Positions 45,289-56,848 of a stretch of 64,000 nt of DNA are shown here, in pieces. The stretch is from positions 248,001-312,000 of the forward strand of contig PPXM03000012.1 of the NCBI GenBank assembly GCA_003707065.3. The letters run 5' to 3'. A program made the translations under genes and the position numbers. Numbering within the stretch: position 1 is the stretch's first letter; each line of letters starts with the position of its first letter. Origin of the DNA: Trigonopsis variabilis (Eukaryota; Ascomycota; Trigonopsidomycetes; Trigonopsidales; Trigonopsidaceae). The notes beneath the pieces are model-generated. The model was not told the origin of the DNA and ran no database searches. It was given only the letters and a program-made list of their open reading frames with translations.

Positions 45289-46879
45289 ATGTTTTCGATT
45301 TTCCACGCTGACCTTAGGCTCTCGAGGTTCTCTAGGATCGCCACGATCTCTAGGCTCCTTCGATCCCAACCTCTCGACCTCCGATCCTCTCTCCGGTCTG
45401 CTTCACGTCAACTAGCTTCAGTGAGTTCCGTTGCGACACTGCGCTTGGCATGTTGGTGTTATAATGCCATGCTGCTGGGGTTAATGCCATGTTGCTGGTG
45501 TTATAATTCCATGCTACTGGAGTTAATGCCATGCTGCTGGTGTTAATGCCATGCTTCTCTGCGTATACCACTATTTGTGCTGACCACAGCTTGTCCATGA
45601 CCGTCCTCCGACCCCGTCTCCTAAAACGATCCACTCTCCATACCACAAAGTGTCATTTGACGACAACAAGCTTTATGTTCCTTGGAAAGACGGCAGGACC
45701 TCGTTTTTCCATCACATCTGGCTGCGAGATTCGTGCCAATGCCCAGCGTGCTTTCATGAGACTACCAAGCAACGAATGATTAATACTTTTGATGTGAGTG
45801 TTTGGCAAATATGTCTAACGCCAGATTCCAAAGGACATCAAGCCAGAGAGTGTCGAGGCCAGCGACGACTATTTGACTATTCACTGTGGGTGCTAGATTT
45901 GGATGGTCTAATTGATAGGGAAGCAGGATAAACACACCAGCGTATTCTCGTGGAACTGGCTCTATAATCACTCGTATAGCCCAGTCATGGAAGAAAATGG
46001 AGCGGGACAGTAAGTAGACGTCGATGCTGGGCTAAGATCAGACGAGCGCTGTGGGGCAGCGAGATCGTTGACAACCTGCCCACTGTGGATTTTGTCAAGG
46101 TTATGGACAGCGATGCGGGCGTGTCTGACTGGCTGGCCAACGTGCAAAAGTACGGGATTGCGTTTGTCGACGGTGTTCCGCCCACGGCTGAGGACACTGA
46201 GCGGCTGGCTGAGCGGATCGCGTTTATCAGAAACACCCACTATGGCGGCTTCTGGACTCTAGAAGCGAATATGGATAAGAAGGACACGGCTTATACTGAC
46301 ATTGCGCTGGACCTGCACACGGACGGCACCTACTTTTCTGACCCGCCCGGGCTACAGCTCTTCCACATGCTGCACCATGAAGGACATGGAGGCGAGACGC
46401 TTCTGGTCGATGGGTTCAAGGCTGCGAGGTTGCTGTTGGAAGAGAACGAAGACGCGTACCGGCTTCTCAGCAGCGTCAAGATCCAGGCTCATAGTGCCGG
46501 CAACGACGACGTGTGCATCAGGCCGTCGTTCCCATCCCCCATCATCCGCCACGACCCCGTCACTCACCAGGTTCTGCAGATCCGATGGAACAACAACGAC
46601 CGGTCTCCCATGAACAAGTGGTCCGATCCAGACGAGGTGGCCGCGTTCTACGACGCAATGAGGCTCTGGTACGATATCCTCCACCGCCCTGAGCTTGAGC
46701 TCCGTCTTCAGCTGCAGCCGGGTCAAGCGGTAATCATCGACAACTGGCGCGTCTTGCACGGACGCACTGCCTTTACGGGCGCCCGTAAACTGTCTGGGGC
46801 CTACATCAACCGAGACGACTACATCTCTCGCCTTGAACTCACCAGTAGGGGGCGAGACGAGGTGCTGAACGAGCTCTGA
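45289..46879 (+). CDS. Trimethyllysine dioxygenase (carnitine biosynthesis), mitochondrial
   Basis: Five exons: 45289-45420, 45590-45793, 45825-45885, 45919-46009 and 46042-46879, with introns of 169, 31, 33 and 32 nt, giving 441 residues. The first exon encodes an Arg/Ser-rich mitochondrial presequence (MFSIFHADLRLSRFSRIATI...). Exon 2 has HHIWLRDSCQCPACFHETTK, the N-terminal zinc-binding region. The catalytic double-stranded beta-helix shows LHTDGTYFSDPPGLQLFH (His and Asp iron ligands) and IIDNWRVLHGRTAFTG (distal His, 2-oxoglutarate-binding Arg). Together with HEGHGGETLLVDGF this favours trimethyllysine over gamma-butyrobetaine hydroxylase. The enzyme makes 3-hydroxy-trimethyllysine, the first step to carnitine. 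Phases agree at all four junctions. Intron 1 carries a minisatellite. Confidence 0.9.
45450..45550 (+). repeat. Minisatellite of five ~20-bp units inside TMLH intron 1
   Basis: Five head-to-tail units of 19, 20, 22, 20 and 20 bp, consensus ATGCTGCTGGTGTTAATGCC. Units 1 and 3 carry GTTATAAT, the others GTTAAT, so the array looks partly built from dimers. It fills most of the 169-nt intron. Confidence 0.85.
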
Positions 46880-47048
46880 GTGCGCGGGTGCCGAGCAGGC
46901 TCAGCATTTCACCAAAATCATGTAACAGACACCTGTAAATATACGTCTTTTCATTAGTTTATGTAGCGGAGGATGATACCGTTGCTACGTAACGTCCTCG
47001 CCTGGCGCTATTCCCACCCTACGCGATCACCAAGACTCCTCACTCACC

Positions 47049-48197
47049 ATGCTCTCAGGGACCCCTCTCCCGATCCCGCCTGCTGATCAGCCCAAATCGT
47101 ACCAGGGCATCCTGGAGCACCAGAAGCCCCAAGGATCGCCTGGTGGAGGGAGTTTCTTCGAGGGCAAGGGAGGCGTGTCGAGGCCGTCCAACACTTGGCT
47201 CTACTCAGCGACGGAGATCCGCCAGACAGGGAGCGAAAAGGACAAAATGACGTTCAAGGACGAGATCATCCTGCGGTCTAAAGGCGCCAACTTCATTATC
47301 CAGGTCGGTCTGCAGCTGCAGCTTCCTCATGGGACCCTGTATGCTGCCACGACGCTTCTTCATCGCTTCTACATGCGGTTCAGTCTGAAATCGTACCACT
47401 ACTATGACATTGGGGCGACGTGTTTGTTTTTGGCGTGCAAGATCGAAGAGACCACGCGACGGCTGAAACAGCTGGTCCCCATCTGCGCGAGGGTCGCCCA
47501 GAAGAACGACCAGCTGGTTATAGACGAAATGGCAAAAGAGTACTGGCGCTGGCGCGATACCATTCTCTACAATGAAGAGCTTGTTCTCGAAGCCATCTGT
47601 TTTGACCTCGACGTGCCCTCCCCTTACTCGTTCCTGTCGTCCTTTCTGAAATCGTTCCATCTCACTCCCAATACCGCCCTGTGCAAGAAGGCTTGGGCTT
47701 TCCTCAATGACTCGTCGCGCTCAGTCCTCTGTCTACGGTTTCCCCCCAAGGTTATTGCTGGTGGAGCCCTGTACTATGCGCTGGTCTTCTGTAAGGCCCA
47801 GATCCCTCTGGTCGATGGCCTGCCTTGGTACAAGTCCGTTGGTGTATCACACAGAGACCTGAAGGATGCCACCAATGTACTGGCGGAACTCTATGATACA
47901 CGGGTGGGCGATAACAGGTACCGACTGACCGCAGAGCCGTCGTCGACCGTCTCGAGCGAAACACCCGCCACTCCCCTCTCTCGCCAGCCGTCGCCCGCTC
48001 CGAGAGAGAAATCCATTAGTGCTGGCGATACCCCCGCATCCCAGTCGTTGGCATCCTCTCCCAAAGACTCTACTGCCGCCGTCGCTACGCCACCACTGGC
48101 CTCTCCTGTCCCGTCGCCCAAGGTCCAGGAAGAGATGGCCCGAGTCACCGAGGGCAACCTTGAAAATGAACAGTCTGTCAATATATCACATTCATAA
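47049..48197 (+). CDS. C-type cyclin, partner of a transcription CDK (cyclin T/K, Pch1/Bur2-like)
   Basis: Single exon, 382 residues. The cyclin core runs from about residue 45 to 285. The first box has ILRSKGANFIIQVGLQLQLP, then LLHRFYMRFSLKSYHYYDIG and CLFLACKIEETTRRLKQLVP, and ILYNEELVLEAICFDLDVPS before the second box, which ends with a CLRFPPKVIAGGALYYALVF helix. HRFYMR and KIEET are typical of cyclins T, K and L and yeast Bur2/Ctk2/Pch1, which drive Cdk9 or Cdk12-like kinases on the RNA polymerase II tail. The C-terminal 90 residues are Ser/Pro rich with SP sites. The exact CDK partner cannot be told. Its TAA is directly followed by the stop of the opposing gene. Confidence 0.88.
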   Translation: MLSGTPLPIPPADQPKSYQGILEHQKPQGSPGGGSFFEGKGGVSRPSNTWLYSATEIRQTGSEKDKMTFKDEIILRSKGANFIIQVGLQLQLPHGTLYAATTLLHRFYMRFSLKSYHYYDIGATCLFLACKIEETTRRLKQLVPICARVAQKNDQLVIDEMAKEYWRWRDTILYNEELVLEAICFDLDVPSPYSFLSSFLKSFHLTPNTALCKKAWAFLNDSSRSVLCLRFPPKVIAGGALYYALVFCKAQIPLVDGLPWYKSVGVSHRDLKDATNVLAELYDTRVGDNRYRLTAEPSSTVSSETPATPLSRQPSPAPREKSISAGDTPASQSLASSPKDSTAAVATPPLASPVPSPKVQEEMARVTEGNLENEQSVNISHS

Positions 48198-50519
48198 TTA
48201 CAACATCCGACAAAAATTGCTTGGCGCAAGTCCAATACCCGTCCGTCCAACGATCTCCGCCTCCCACCAGCCGTCCTCCTGCTTATGTATAATACTTAAA
48301 TAGTCTCCTCGTCTGAACCCAATCTCCTCGGGGATTGCCGCCCGGTAGTCGTACAGCGCGCGCGCATGGCCAATGATCGGCCGCCCGTCTGAGGCCATTC
48401 GTGGAAGTCCGCCAGCAGACCGGCTTCGTTTCATGGCCTCTTTGGCGGCCCCGTGGTCTGTAGTCACCGCAATGCCGTACTGATCCCTGGCACGGCCTCG
48501 TCTGTACTCGTCCTCGCCCCTGGCTGCCTTGCTAAACCCACGCGGGACAGGCTGCTCGACTTCCTCGAGAAGCATCGATTTAGGGCGAATTGCATTGTGG
48601 GACGAGCTCTTGTTCATGAATGCAGCGTCCTGGCTGCGCATCTTGACCGGCTGGGGCTTGACAGACGCTTTGGGCGCAGTAAAAGTTGTGTCGACCGTGA
48701 GATTAGGACGCTCGTCCACGCTGTCTCGCAAGGCTCGTAGGGCATCTTCTAGAGGATCGCCGCCAGACGGGGCAAAGGTTCCCGCTGAGCGACTATTCTT
48801 GATAACCTGGGGTGGCTGCACCTCTTTGGGCCGCACCTCAGCCAGTCTGGACCGCGAGCGCAGAAAGGGCATGCTCTTTGACGGCGAGGGAGCTCGACAG
48901 GGCTCTTCAGCGTCCCTGCGGAAGCTGTTCTGGCGCAGGTGGGCCGCAAAACCCTTGATGGGGCTCTTGGACCGTCCATCAGAGCCAGACACCGTGGTCG
49001 GGTCAGAGTAGATCGACGACTCGAGCGAGAGACGGTTGGGAGAGAAGGCAGCGACGTCTTTTCGGGGAGAAGACGCCGACGACTGCGAGTCAGCTTTCAC
49101 TCCGTAGTTGAACGACGGCTGCGGCCTGTCCAGTAGTGAGCTTGTGCTTCTGTGCAGGGCATCGAGAGCTTCGCGGGTGAGAGGAGAAGATCCGTGGTCT
49201 ATAGCAAGGCCCGCGTTGTGTTGGGGCGAGACAGAGCGGTGTTCCGACAAGAGGTCAGACTGGTGGCGCGAAAGAGAGAGGGCAAGCTGGTCAGGCAGAT
49301 GCGCAGATTGATGGCGAGACGCTGCCTTGTCGGCTAGCATACTTGACGAGTGGTGAGACATGGGCTGAGAGTAGGTCGAGGCAGGGTGGATATCTGAGTC
49401 TCTCCGCGGCAATGGCTCGATTTCAGGTTCAATTATATCGAGATTGTGATCATTCTCATCGCCAAACGTGTGGATCTGAGCAGGTTTCCTGGCAAACCTG
49501 GCCGGTTCCCCTTGAGGAGAGCGCTCGTGGTCGCCCTGCTCGTAATTGACATAGGCAGGAGCCTCAGGAATCGTGTGGCCGGTAGCCTTTTGAGACACAA
49601 ACGCTCGAATATCTGCGTTGACTGAGCATTTCTCGAGTCCCAAGCGGATGTTCTCGCAGCTTTCGTCGTCAGCTACACACGCTATACTGCACACATTGGT
49701 ATAAGTCCAGAGGCTTGACTTCAGGAAATCGATTCTCTCCTCCTCGAGGTCCTGGAACTTATCGCAGCACAGCTTCCATTCCGTCTTCCACCGATCGACC
49801 GTCTCTGCCAGCGTTCTCAGGGCGTTCTGGTACTCGCGGCGGCTGATACTCAGCGAGCTCGTCAGCCGTTCCATGCGCACTCTGTTTTTGTCTTTCTCCC
49901 GTCCCACCAGCAGATTGTCTTGGGCCAGGCATGTCTTGATCTTGTAGCACTCGGCCTCGTAGCGTTCTTGGGCTTTGGCGAGGTTCGCATAGTGCTGAGC
50001 CCGAGCCTTTGCCAAGCGCTCGATTGTCATTTCCGACGTCTTTCGCCGCTCTCGAATGCTCGAGGCAAACGTCGATAAAGGAGCGTCGAGATCCTGCCGC
50101 AGCTGGCTCGTAACCTTGGAATGGGCCTTCCCCATGGCTTCTGTTTCCTGTCGCACGACTTCCAAAGACGATTTGAGCGTCCCTGTCTCACTACTCCCGA
50201 GCGGTTTCCGAGACAAGGCCAGCATTCGCTTCGAATACTCTTCCTCGATCGAGAGTCTATAATTAGATCTGAAGATACACCCGACGTATACTGAGTATAT
50301 CATCACACTGCCTTGCAAAGCCCTCCTCAACGTCTCACTTACCGCTCCTTGTAAAAATGTTTCACTTCTTCGCAGGTCTGTTTTGCGTCGTGCATGCGGT
50401 TGATCAACGTAGTGAGGCCTGAGTCATCTTGGCTCTGCCTAGTTAGCTCCATTCTCGACCAAGCATACCCAAAAGTTATTCGCAAACGAATACTCGGCGG
50501 CATTGTCGTCCAAAGACAT
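48198..50519 (-). CDS. F-BAR and SH3 cytokinesis protein (Hof1/Cdc15/Imp2 family)
   Basis: Three exons on the minus strand: 50519-50469, 50434-50343 and 50256-48198, with introns of 34 and 86 nt, giving 733 residues. Splicing yields MSLDDNAAEYSFANNFW then SQDDSGLTTLINRMHDAKQT and FYKERLSIEEEYSKRMLALS, the F-BAR opening. Long helices follow to about residue 260. The middle is disordered and rich in Ser, Pro, His and Arg. The C-terminus is an SH3 domain: ARALYDYRAAIPEEIGFRRG, QEDGWWEAEIVGRTGIGLAP. These proteins bend and tether the membrane at the actomyosin ring and recruit ring partners through SH3. It overlaps nothing but its stop codon abuts that of the cyclin. Bzz1-type proteins are excluded by the single SH3. 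Confidence 0.9.
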
Positions 50520-51533
50520 GACGGAGAGAGTGTGTTTACGTCGGTTAATGTTTGAGGAGTTGCTGTGGTGACCAGCTGATACAGTAAACAAACCCGATGC
50601 TTATCGTCCCAGAAGTGATCTACATCGAGGCTGCTGGGGTTGATTGTATTGTCTGGTTTAGTTTTATACTAGGGTTGCAGTTGATAAGTTCAATTGGTCG
50701 ATCTGAGAGTTTGAACGGGACGTTTGTGGGGAGTCAAGAAGATAAGCGTTTTAGAGGAACTTTCTCGGTTGAAATAGGGGTATTTTTCAACTAGTTTATT
50801 TGTTTTACAGTGGAGTTAATAATTGGCAAGTTCACCCCGGATATTACTCGAGTTTGAAGCTAAAGATGCTTGCGTCCAGAGACTAACATGGCTAAGCTGT
50901 AACGATACCCTGTTATTTCTACTTATTCTCCATCCTAATCCGGTAAATGACATTTGTGACAAAAAGACGGCCTCTACGTCTGTCTTCTCGCTTATCTTTG
51001 AGTCTTACTAAGCTTTTGGCCTAGCACAGCTGGGCAACAGCGACTCCGCTGTTGTGGTTCTAACACTCATTCGTATGTCCAACCGTCATACCCTACAGAA
51101 TCGTATCGTCACTCGCAAGCTGCCTCTCAGTAAGCTTCCTCCTCTGTGTCAGGGCTGGTGTCAAATGAAGCTACATGTGCTACACTGCTACACTTGCTCA
51201 TTGTTTTCGCCTCGTTGCCCTGCCAACTGCTCCAACCTCCTCACCACTTTTTCCTCACTTTTCCTATCTGCGTTTCTTTCTTCTCTTGACAGTCACTCTC
51301 CTCTCCGATTGGCTTCACAGGTCGCTCTACTATCGCAGAAGTCTGTGCTGTGGTTGCATTCAATCGTCTCCTCCTGCGTTCTTTGCAGCGGTTTGTTGTC
51401 TTTTGTCTGCCGTTACTCGTCACTGGACGCTCTTTTTCCATCTGCAGCAGGCGGCCCTTTTGTTCAAGGTATTTCTTGTCTTTCTTACTAGTCTAACTGT
51501 GCAAGACGTCTATCATTAGCATAAGCTCTTTGC
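50520..51533. other. Divergent promoter region, F-BAR gene / RAX2, with pyrimidine-rich leader
   Basis: About 1 kb. From about 51110 to 51500 the plus strand is strongly pyrimidine rich (CT-rich tracts), like a long 5' leader or promoter of RAX2. Frames in it are low complexity (Ser, Leu, Cys) and I do not call a gene. A possible leader intron, GTATTT near 51462 to CTAACTGTGCAAG near 51505, is speculative. Confidence 0.4.
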
Positions 51534-54500
51534 ATGGGTCTAAAGGCTTTTACTGGCCTTGTCCTTTGCGGTCTTCTCTTTCTAGAGAGATGTGCAGCGC
51601 AGAGTTTCGATTTTGATCTATCGTCGGTGGGGGAAATAGCGCTTGCCGGCTCATATTCATCAGTCTCACTGGCCACGACTGATACTTTGCTGTCTATAGA
51701 CAATTTCGAAAGCGACCACGACAATATCATCTATGGGGATCCTACATTCGCTCTGAATGGCAACAAAACTGACGGCGTGATCGCGGACTTGTGTGTTTTG
51801 GATACTTCTCTTTACCTGGCAGGCAACTTTACCCAGATTGGTTCGATTCAGGCCGCTGGCTTGGCCGTTTTGGATCTCCAGTCTGGAGAGATCTCGCCTA
51901 TAGCAAACTCCTCCCTGCAACTCTCTAATGTCACCTGCCTCTACTGCGACCCGACCAACGGTGTCGTTTATTTTGGAGGCGACTTCTCATCGCGCGACTT
52001 GTCTAATGCTGGTCTGTACAACGTCTCGTCCGACATCATCACTTCCCTCCCTTTTGACGGCTTCAATGGCCCCATTCTCTCTATCACGTCCTTCAACGAC
52101 TCCATTGTGTTTGCTGGCAACTTCTCCGCCCTCGGCAAGCAGTATTCGCTGACGTCCAATAAATCGCTTTCGAGCACGTCTCCCGAACTCCTGGAAGAGT
52201 TTGTGACGCTAATCAACTTTGCATCGGCCAACATATCCGCGGTTGGAAGCTCCTCCGACTCGCAGTACTCTGATCCCTCGGCCATCTTTTGTCCTTCGTC
52301 TGATGCCACTTGGGCAATGGAGCCAGCTAATTCGGGTAACTCCTTGTCCTTGCGTCTTCCCTATACAGTGCGGCCAAACAAACTCCGGCTGACAAACTCG
52401 GTCGTCGACCAGTTCAAAGCTGAAACGTGGCGCTTTGTCTCCTATCCCCAAAATGGCATTATGAACTTTACCTACACAGACTCGGATGGCGACGAGGTCG
52501 CGTGCGACGCCTGGTGCAGCTTGTCCAACTCGTCGGAACCGGTGGACTTTACGTTTGTCAATGAAATCGACATGCAAGGCTTTACCATTGAGTTTTTCGG
52601 GTACCACGGCGAGGGAGCAGGACTGAGCGGCCTCGAGCTGTATCAGTCTGACATTGTCACCTACGCCGACAACTCGTACAATGTGCCCTCTTCCTGTTCA
52701 GTGTCGAATAGCTCGTCGGCGTCTACCAGTGGCAACTGGACTGCGGAGTCGTCAGACGGCAACAAGTACCTGTCGACCTTCATTGACTACTACAACGAGG
52801 ACACAGTGATCAAGTTCTATCCCAACGTGCCCGTCGATGGCAACTACACCGTGCTCTTGTATACGCCAGGGTGTGTCGACACCGGATCGTGCCAGTATCG
52901 CGGCTTGGTGAACGTGTCGATGGGATTCGACGCCGAGTCTGACCCGTCCTATCAGGAAATCTATCAGACCAACGAGTATCTAAAGTACGACATGATTTAT
53001 CAGGGCCATGTCGACCAAGCTCACGGGTCATTCACACCTTATGTCCAGATTGCGCCTGTCGCGCAACAAATCTTCCCCCTCGAGATGGTTGGGCTCAGTG
53101 TGCGACTGGTCCTGACGGCAGTTGATCTTGACAACTCGTCGCTTTCTTCGTCGACGAATTTCACCTTCAATGGCGTCTTTGAGTATTCGCCTGCTAATTT
53201 CACTTCCAATGCGACCACTCCTGTTGGTAATACGTCCATTAACTCGCTGGGTTATCATTTCGATGACAGAGCTATTGTTCGCGCCTTGGAGGTCGATAAC
53301 GACACTCTATATCTCGGTGGCTCTTTCTCTGGCTCTTACTCCAACATCTTGGCGCTGTCAAGCTCGCTAGATGATCTCGATGGCGGGCTGGATGGAACAG
53401 TCTATGATATCTACGCTGCCGACGAAGGCCTGCTTGTTGGCGGAGGATTTGGTGGCACTAATGATACGACACTGAACGCGATTGCGCTCTACACTGGGCG
53501 ATGGCACCAACTTGAGTCCGGGCTGAATGGAACGGTGACCAACATTGCCTCTTGGAACATGTCTCTTAACGGCACGAACGAACTGGTCTACTCATTCTCG
53601 GGTGCCGATGTCATCTTGCCCTATAACGACTCGTCGACCTCGGATGGCATCGCCGTGTGGGTGCCCGCCTATCAGACCTGGTACTCTGATCTCGGTTCGC
53701 TGCCGTCGATTGACGGACGGGTGCGGTCAAGTGTCAGTGTTGACGGCCAAGACATCCTGGCGGGACGACTGTTGTATGATGCCAACAGCACGCGAGGGCC
53801 TGCAATTCTGAACCCCAACGGCACTTTCTCCTCTCTGTCGATCGCGTTGCCTGAAAACGCCACGCTCTACAGTACTCTGTACGCCAATAGCAGCCAAGGG
53901 CCCATTTTGGCCTTTGGCGGCGACTTCTCGGGTGACTACCAGTCCCTCGTACTGGTCGGCAACGGCTCTGTCGTCTCGGTGTCCAATTACAACCTAGACT
54001 CGTCAAGCAAGGTCTACACGTTGGCCCAGCGAGACGGCATCTTGTACGCAGGCGGGCAGCTTTCTGGCACAGTCGACTCTAGCGAGATTGGCAACGTCTT
54101 TTCCATCAATCTCAACACCAGCCAGGCGTCTGATATTGATCCACTTGAAGGTAAGATAGATATTTACATGTTCTAACTCCAGGTTCTGTCTATGCTCTTG
54201 CGCCTCGTCCTTTTAGCACTGATGTCGTTGCTGGCGGCGTGCTTAGCAACTCCAGCGTCGCCCTGTACAACAGCTCGGGATGGACGAGCTTTGGTCTGCA
54301 AGGAAACGTCTCTTGCCTGGCCTTTGTGTCGTCGATAGACGTGGTTGTGGCAGGAAATGTCACATCTGGCCAAGACGCTTCGTATGTGGGTCTGCTCGAT
54401 GTTGTCAGAGGCAACTTTTCCGATGTAGGGAGCTCGCACGAGAGCCTACCTGGAGCTGTGTCCCAGCTGGTTCTTACTGGAATTGATCCAGTATCGTTTG

Positions 54501-55102
54501 TGGCCTCTGGCACTCGTTCCAATGGCTCGTCGTTTGTATACTCGTGGCACGACTCGTCGTGGAACTCCCTTGGCGCTGAGCTTGGGGACCAAACGACGAT
54601 CTCCTCTATCCAGTACATTCCCGAGTCCTCCGCGGCCAACGTCAAGCGCGCCACTTTGTCGCCTTCTCTGATTGCCTCGGGAAACCTCGTGCTCGGTGAA
54701 GGCGCTGTGTCGATGGCCGTTTTCAACGGCACGACGTCAGAGTGGGTACCCGTTCTGGTTGCCTCGAATGGCGATGGCTCCCCGGCGTCCTTGTCGTCGT
54801 CAGCCAGCTCGATCCAGATCAGCTGGGACTACCGCAACGAAACCGTCTCGACGCCAACGTCGACCACGTCTTTGCTTCCCTCATCCACCGCTACTGGCAC
54901 TCCTTCAGCGACGGCCACCGCCGCTGGTCGCAAGGAAAAGCACTACATCGACCGGGGTTTCATCGTCCTGATAGGCCTGGCCATTGCTGTCGGGCTGACC
55001 ATCCTCATGACGCTGCTGTTTGTGGCGATTGACCGGTACCAGAGGTACCGAAGTGGCTATAGCGCAGCGCCGACCCATCCCACTGAGAAAGACTACTACT
55101 AG
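51534..55102 (+). CDS. RAX2: Rax2, bud-site selection / polarity membrane glycoprotein
   Basis: Two exons, 51534-54150 and 54183-55102, with a 32-nt intron, giving 1178 residues. A signal peptide (MGLKAFTGLVLCGLLFLERC) leads into a long extracellular region of repeated beta-propeller-like units such as LYLAGNFTQIG, VYFGGDFSSR, LYLGGSFSG and LLVGGGFGG, with very many Asn-X-Ser/Thr sites. Near the C-terminus a single transmembrane helix (GFIVLIGLAIAVGLTILMTL) precedes a short cytosolic tail RYQRYRSGYSAAPTHPTEKD. This is the Rax2 architecture and length. In S. cerevisiae Rax2 with Rax1 keeps a stable cortical mark for bipolar budding; in filamentous fungi it guides hyphal growth. Confidence 0.95.
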
Positions 55103-55265
55103 CTGCTCTGTGGGTCTATGTTTTCTTGTTTTTTGCTTTACGTTCTTGTTTATTGTCTTTTGGCATTTTTTTGGGCGTTGTTATACATGATAGGTAATAG
55201 ATTGTCAAAAGTTTGCTGCAAACGGCACTTTGTACATGTGGAGCCTGTAGAAGTCACCGCGATCG

Positions 55266-56069
55266 CTACATTGAGTTTTTAAGCTCGCGCAGTCTGCCCA
55301 TGATTTCGGTGCGGTCGCTGAGACCCAGGCGCGCCTGGAGCGCAGGGTCGTCGAGGCGCATAAACGGGTTGTGGGCCTTTTCGTCGCCGATCGTAAACAC
55401 CCCGGTGGTGTAGGCGTGCGAGTTTGCGTAGTGGTCGAGCTTGGCCAGCGCGGCATTGTCGAGGACCGTCTTGGCGAAGCGCACGTTGCCCTTTGTGTAT
55501 TCGTGGCCAGGATAGACCTTCGTGTCGTTGGGCAGGGCCGCCAGGGTCCTATTCAGCGCGCGGTCCATCTCGTGGGGCGTGCCCTCGAAGAAACGGCCGC
55601 AGCCAGCGATGAAGAGCGTGTCCCCGGTGAAGACGGCGCGAGTGCCGTCGGCAGCGTCGACAAACTCGTAGCAGATCGAGTCCTGCGTGTGGCAAGGGGT
55701 GTGGAGGGCTCGGATGGTGATATCCTTGCCCAGTTTCCACTCCTCCTCGTGGCCTGGCGTCCGGCTCACGAGCGGGCTGTCTCTGCCAGCGATGATGGGG
55801 AGCTCAGGGTAGGCTGCGTGGAGCTTCTGGTTTCCTCCCGAGTGGTCGTGGTGGTGGTGCGTGTTGATGATGGCAGTGAGCTTGAGTCCAGACTCTTCGA
55901 GCTCGGTGAGCCGACTGAGGACCCTAGTCGTTAGCGAGGATGGGCAGCATGCTCACGGTCGCGGTTCGGCGGGGTCAATGACGACGGCCTCGTTGGTGCT
56001 GGTGTCGGAAATCACATACGAGTAGTTGTCGCCGGTGCCCCACCACATGGGAATCGAAACAACTTTCAT
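55266..56069 (-). CDS. GLO2: Glyoxalase II (hydroxyacylglutathione hydrolase)
   Basis: Two exons on the minus strand, 56069-55957 and 55923-55266, with a 33-nt intron, giving 256 residues. The metallo-beta-lactamase motif is TAIINTHHHHDHSGG, with further metal ligands in ALHTPCHTQD, FTGDTLFIAGCGRFFEGTPH and VYPGHEYTKGN. The C-terminal family block LDDPALQARLGL is present. The enzyme hydrolyses S-D-lactoylglutathione to D-lactate and glutathione, finishing methylglyoxal detoxification. No presequence is seen (MKVVSIPMWWGTGDNYSYVI), so it is probably the cytosolic form. Strong C/G codon endings begin to be marked here compared with the left half of the window. Confidence 0.96.
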
Positions 56070-56848
56070 GGTTCTTTGCAAGAGTGGTCGGTTGAGTCGA
56101 GCAAGCGGTCGTGCGTAACGATACATCCCAGTAGAAGGGCGGTTGCGTGTGAGAGATCGGTTGTCACATCGTCGGTATTACATCATGTCTGATTGGCGGG
56201 GTGGGAGGGGGGAGAGGGAGTGAGTTGAGCGTGGAGCAAAGTGTAGTTGTAAGTAGGGTGTTTGGGAAGAGCGCTATGATGTTTAGCAGAAGGCATAGAG
56301 GGATGGGCACTTGATGTCAACGTCATGTATCGAGAGGTATGATAACGCGAACGGTGCGTGGGTGGAAAGAGTCAGGTGTTCAACGGATGTTGTGTGAATG
56401 AGATACCAGTGCAGTGTATGGTGGGTTGAGTATTGATGTGATATTAGGTCAGGATAAAGAGGATACTCGTAGTTGCTGTATTTAATATACAACTATTACT
56501 GCACCAAGATATAGATGGTGCTGTGTTTGCGGTCGCAGATTTGCTTTGACCGTCACAGCGTCCTTGTGAATGTGAACACCGTGCCCACTCTCTAGAGTTA
56601 AAAGTGGGCCAGCTTTGGTTCGCCACAATGACGCGCGCAAACTCGCCACGACTTGTTCCGGTGGCTCTAATGTTGGAATGGAACGACGACACCTTGTGCC
56701 AACCCGCTATTGCCGTGCGAACGCCTAGTGTATGCTCGCCATAGCAGAATCGTTCGTCTAGTCCAACTTTTGGCCTTGTGCGTTTCCTGTTTGGTAATTT
56801 GTAACCGCTACAGGTCGCTACGAAAGTCGGGTTCAACTGAAATTATCT
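56070..56848. other. Intergenic, GLO2 promoter side
   Basis: About 780 bp, G-rich on the plus strand near 56190-56225 (a GGGTGGGAGGGGGGAGAGGG-like tract). Short frames on the minus strand (56283-56492, 56444-56836) have no recognisable motif and I leave them out. Confidence 0.4.

Noticed and set aside
45059-45415. 118-codon frame overlapping TMLH exon 1
   Set aside because: The GTATGT donor at its apparent end contains the real TMLH start ATG (45289), which begins a good mitochondrial presequence; the upstream frame has no family match and splicing it forward gives a stop.
8785-56069. A dedicated polarity gene cluster (BUD3, F-BAR, RAX2)
   Set aside because: The genes are spread over tens of kilobases with many unrelated genes between them, so chance linkage is the simplest reading.
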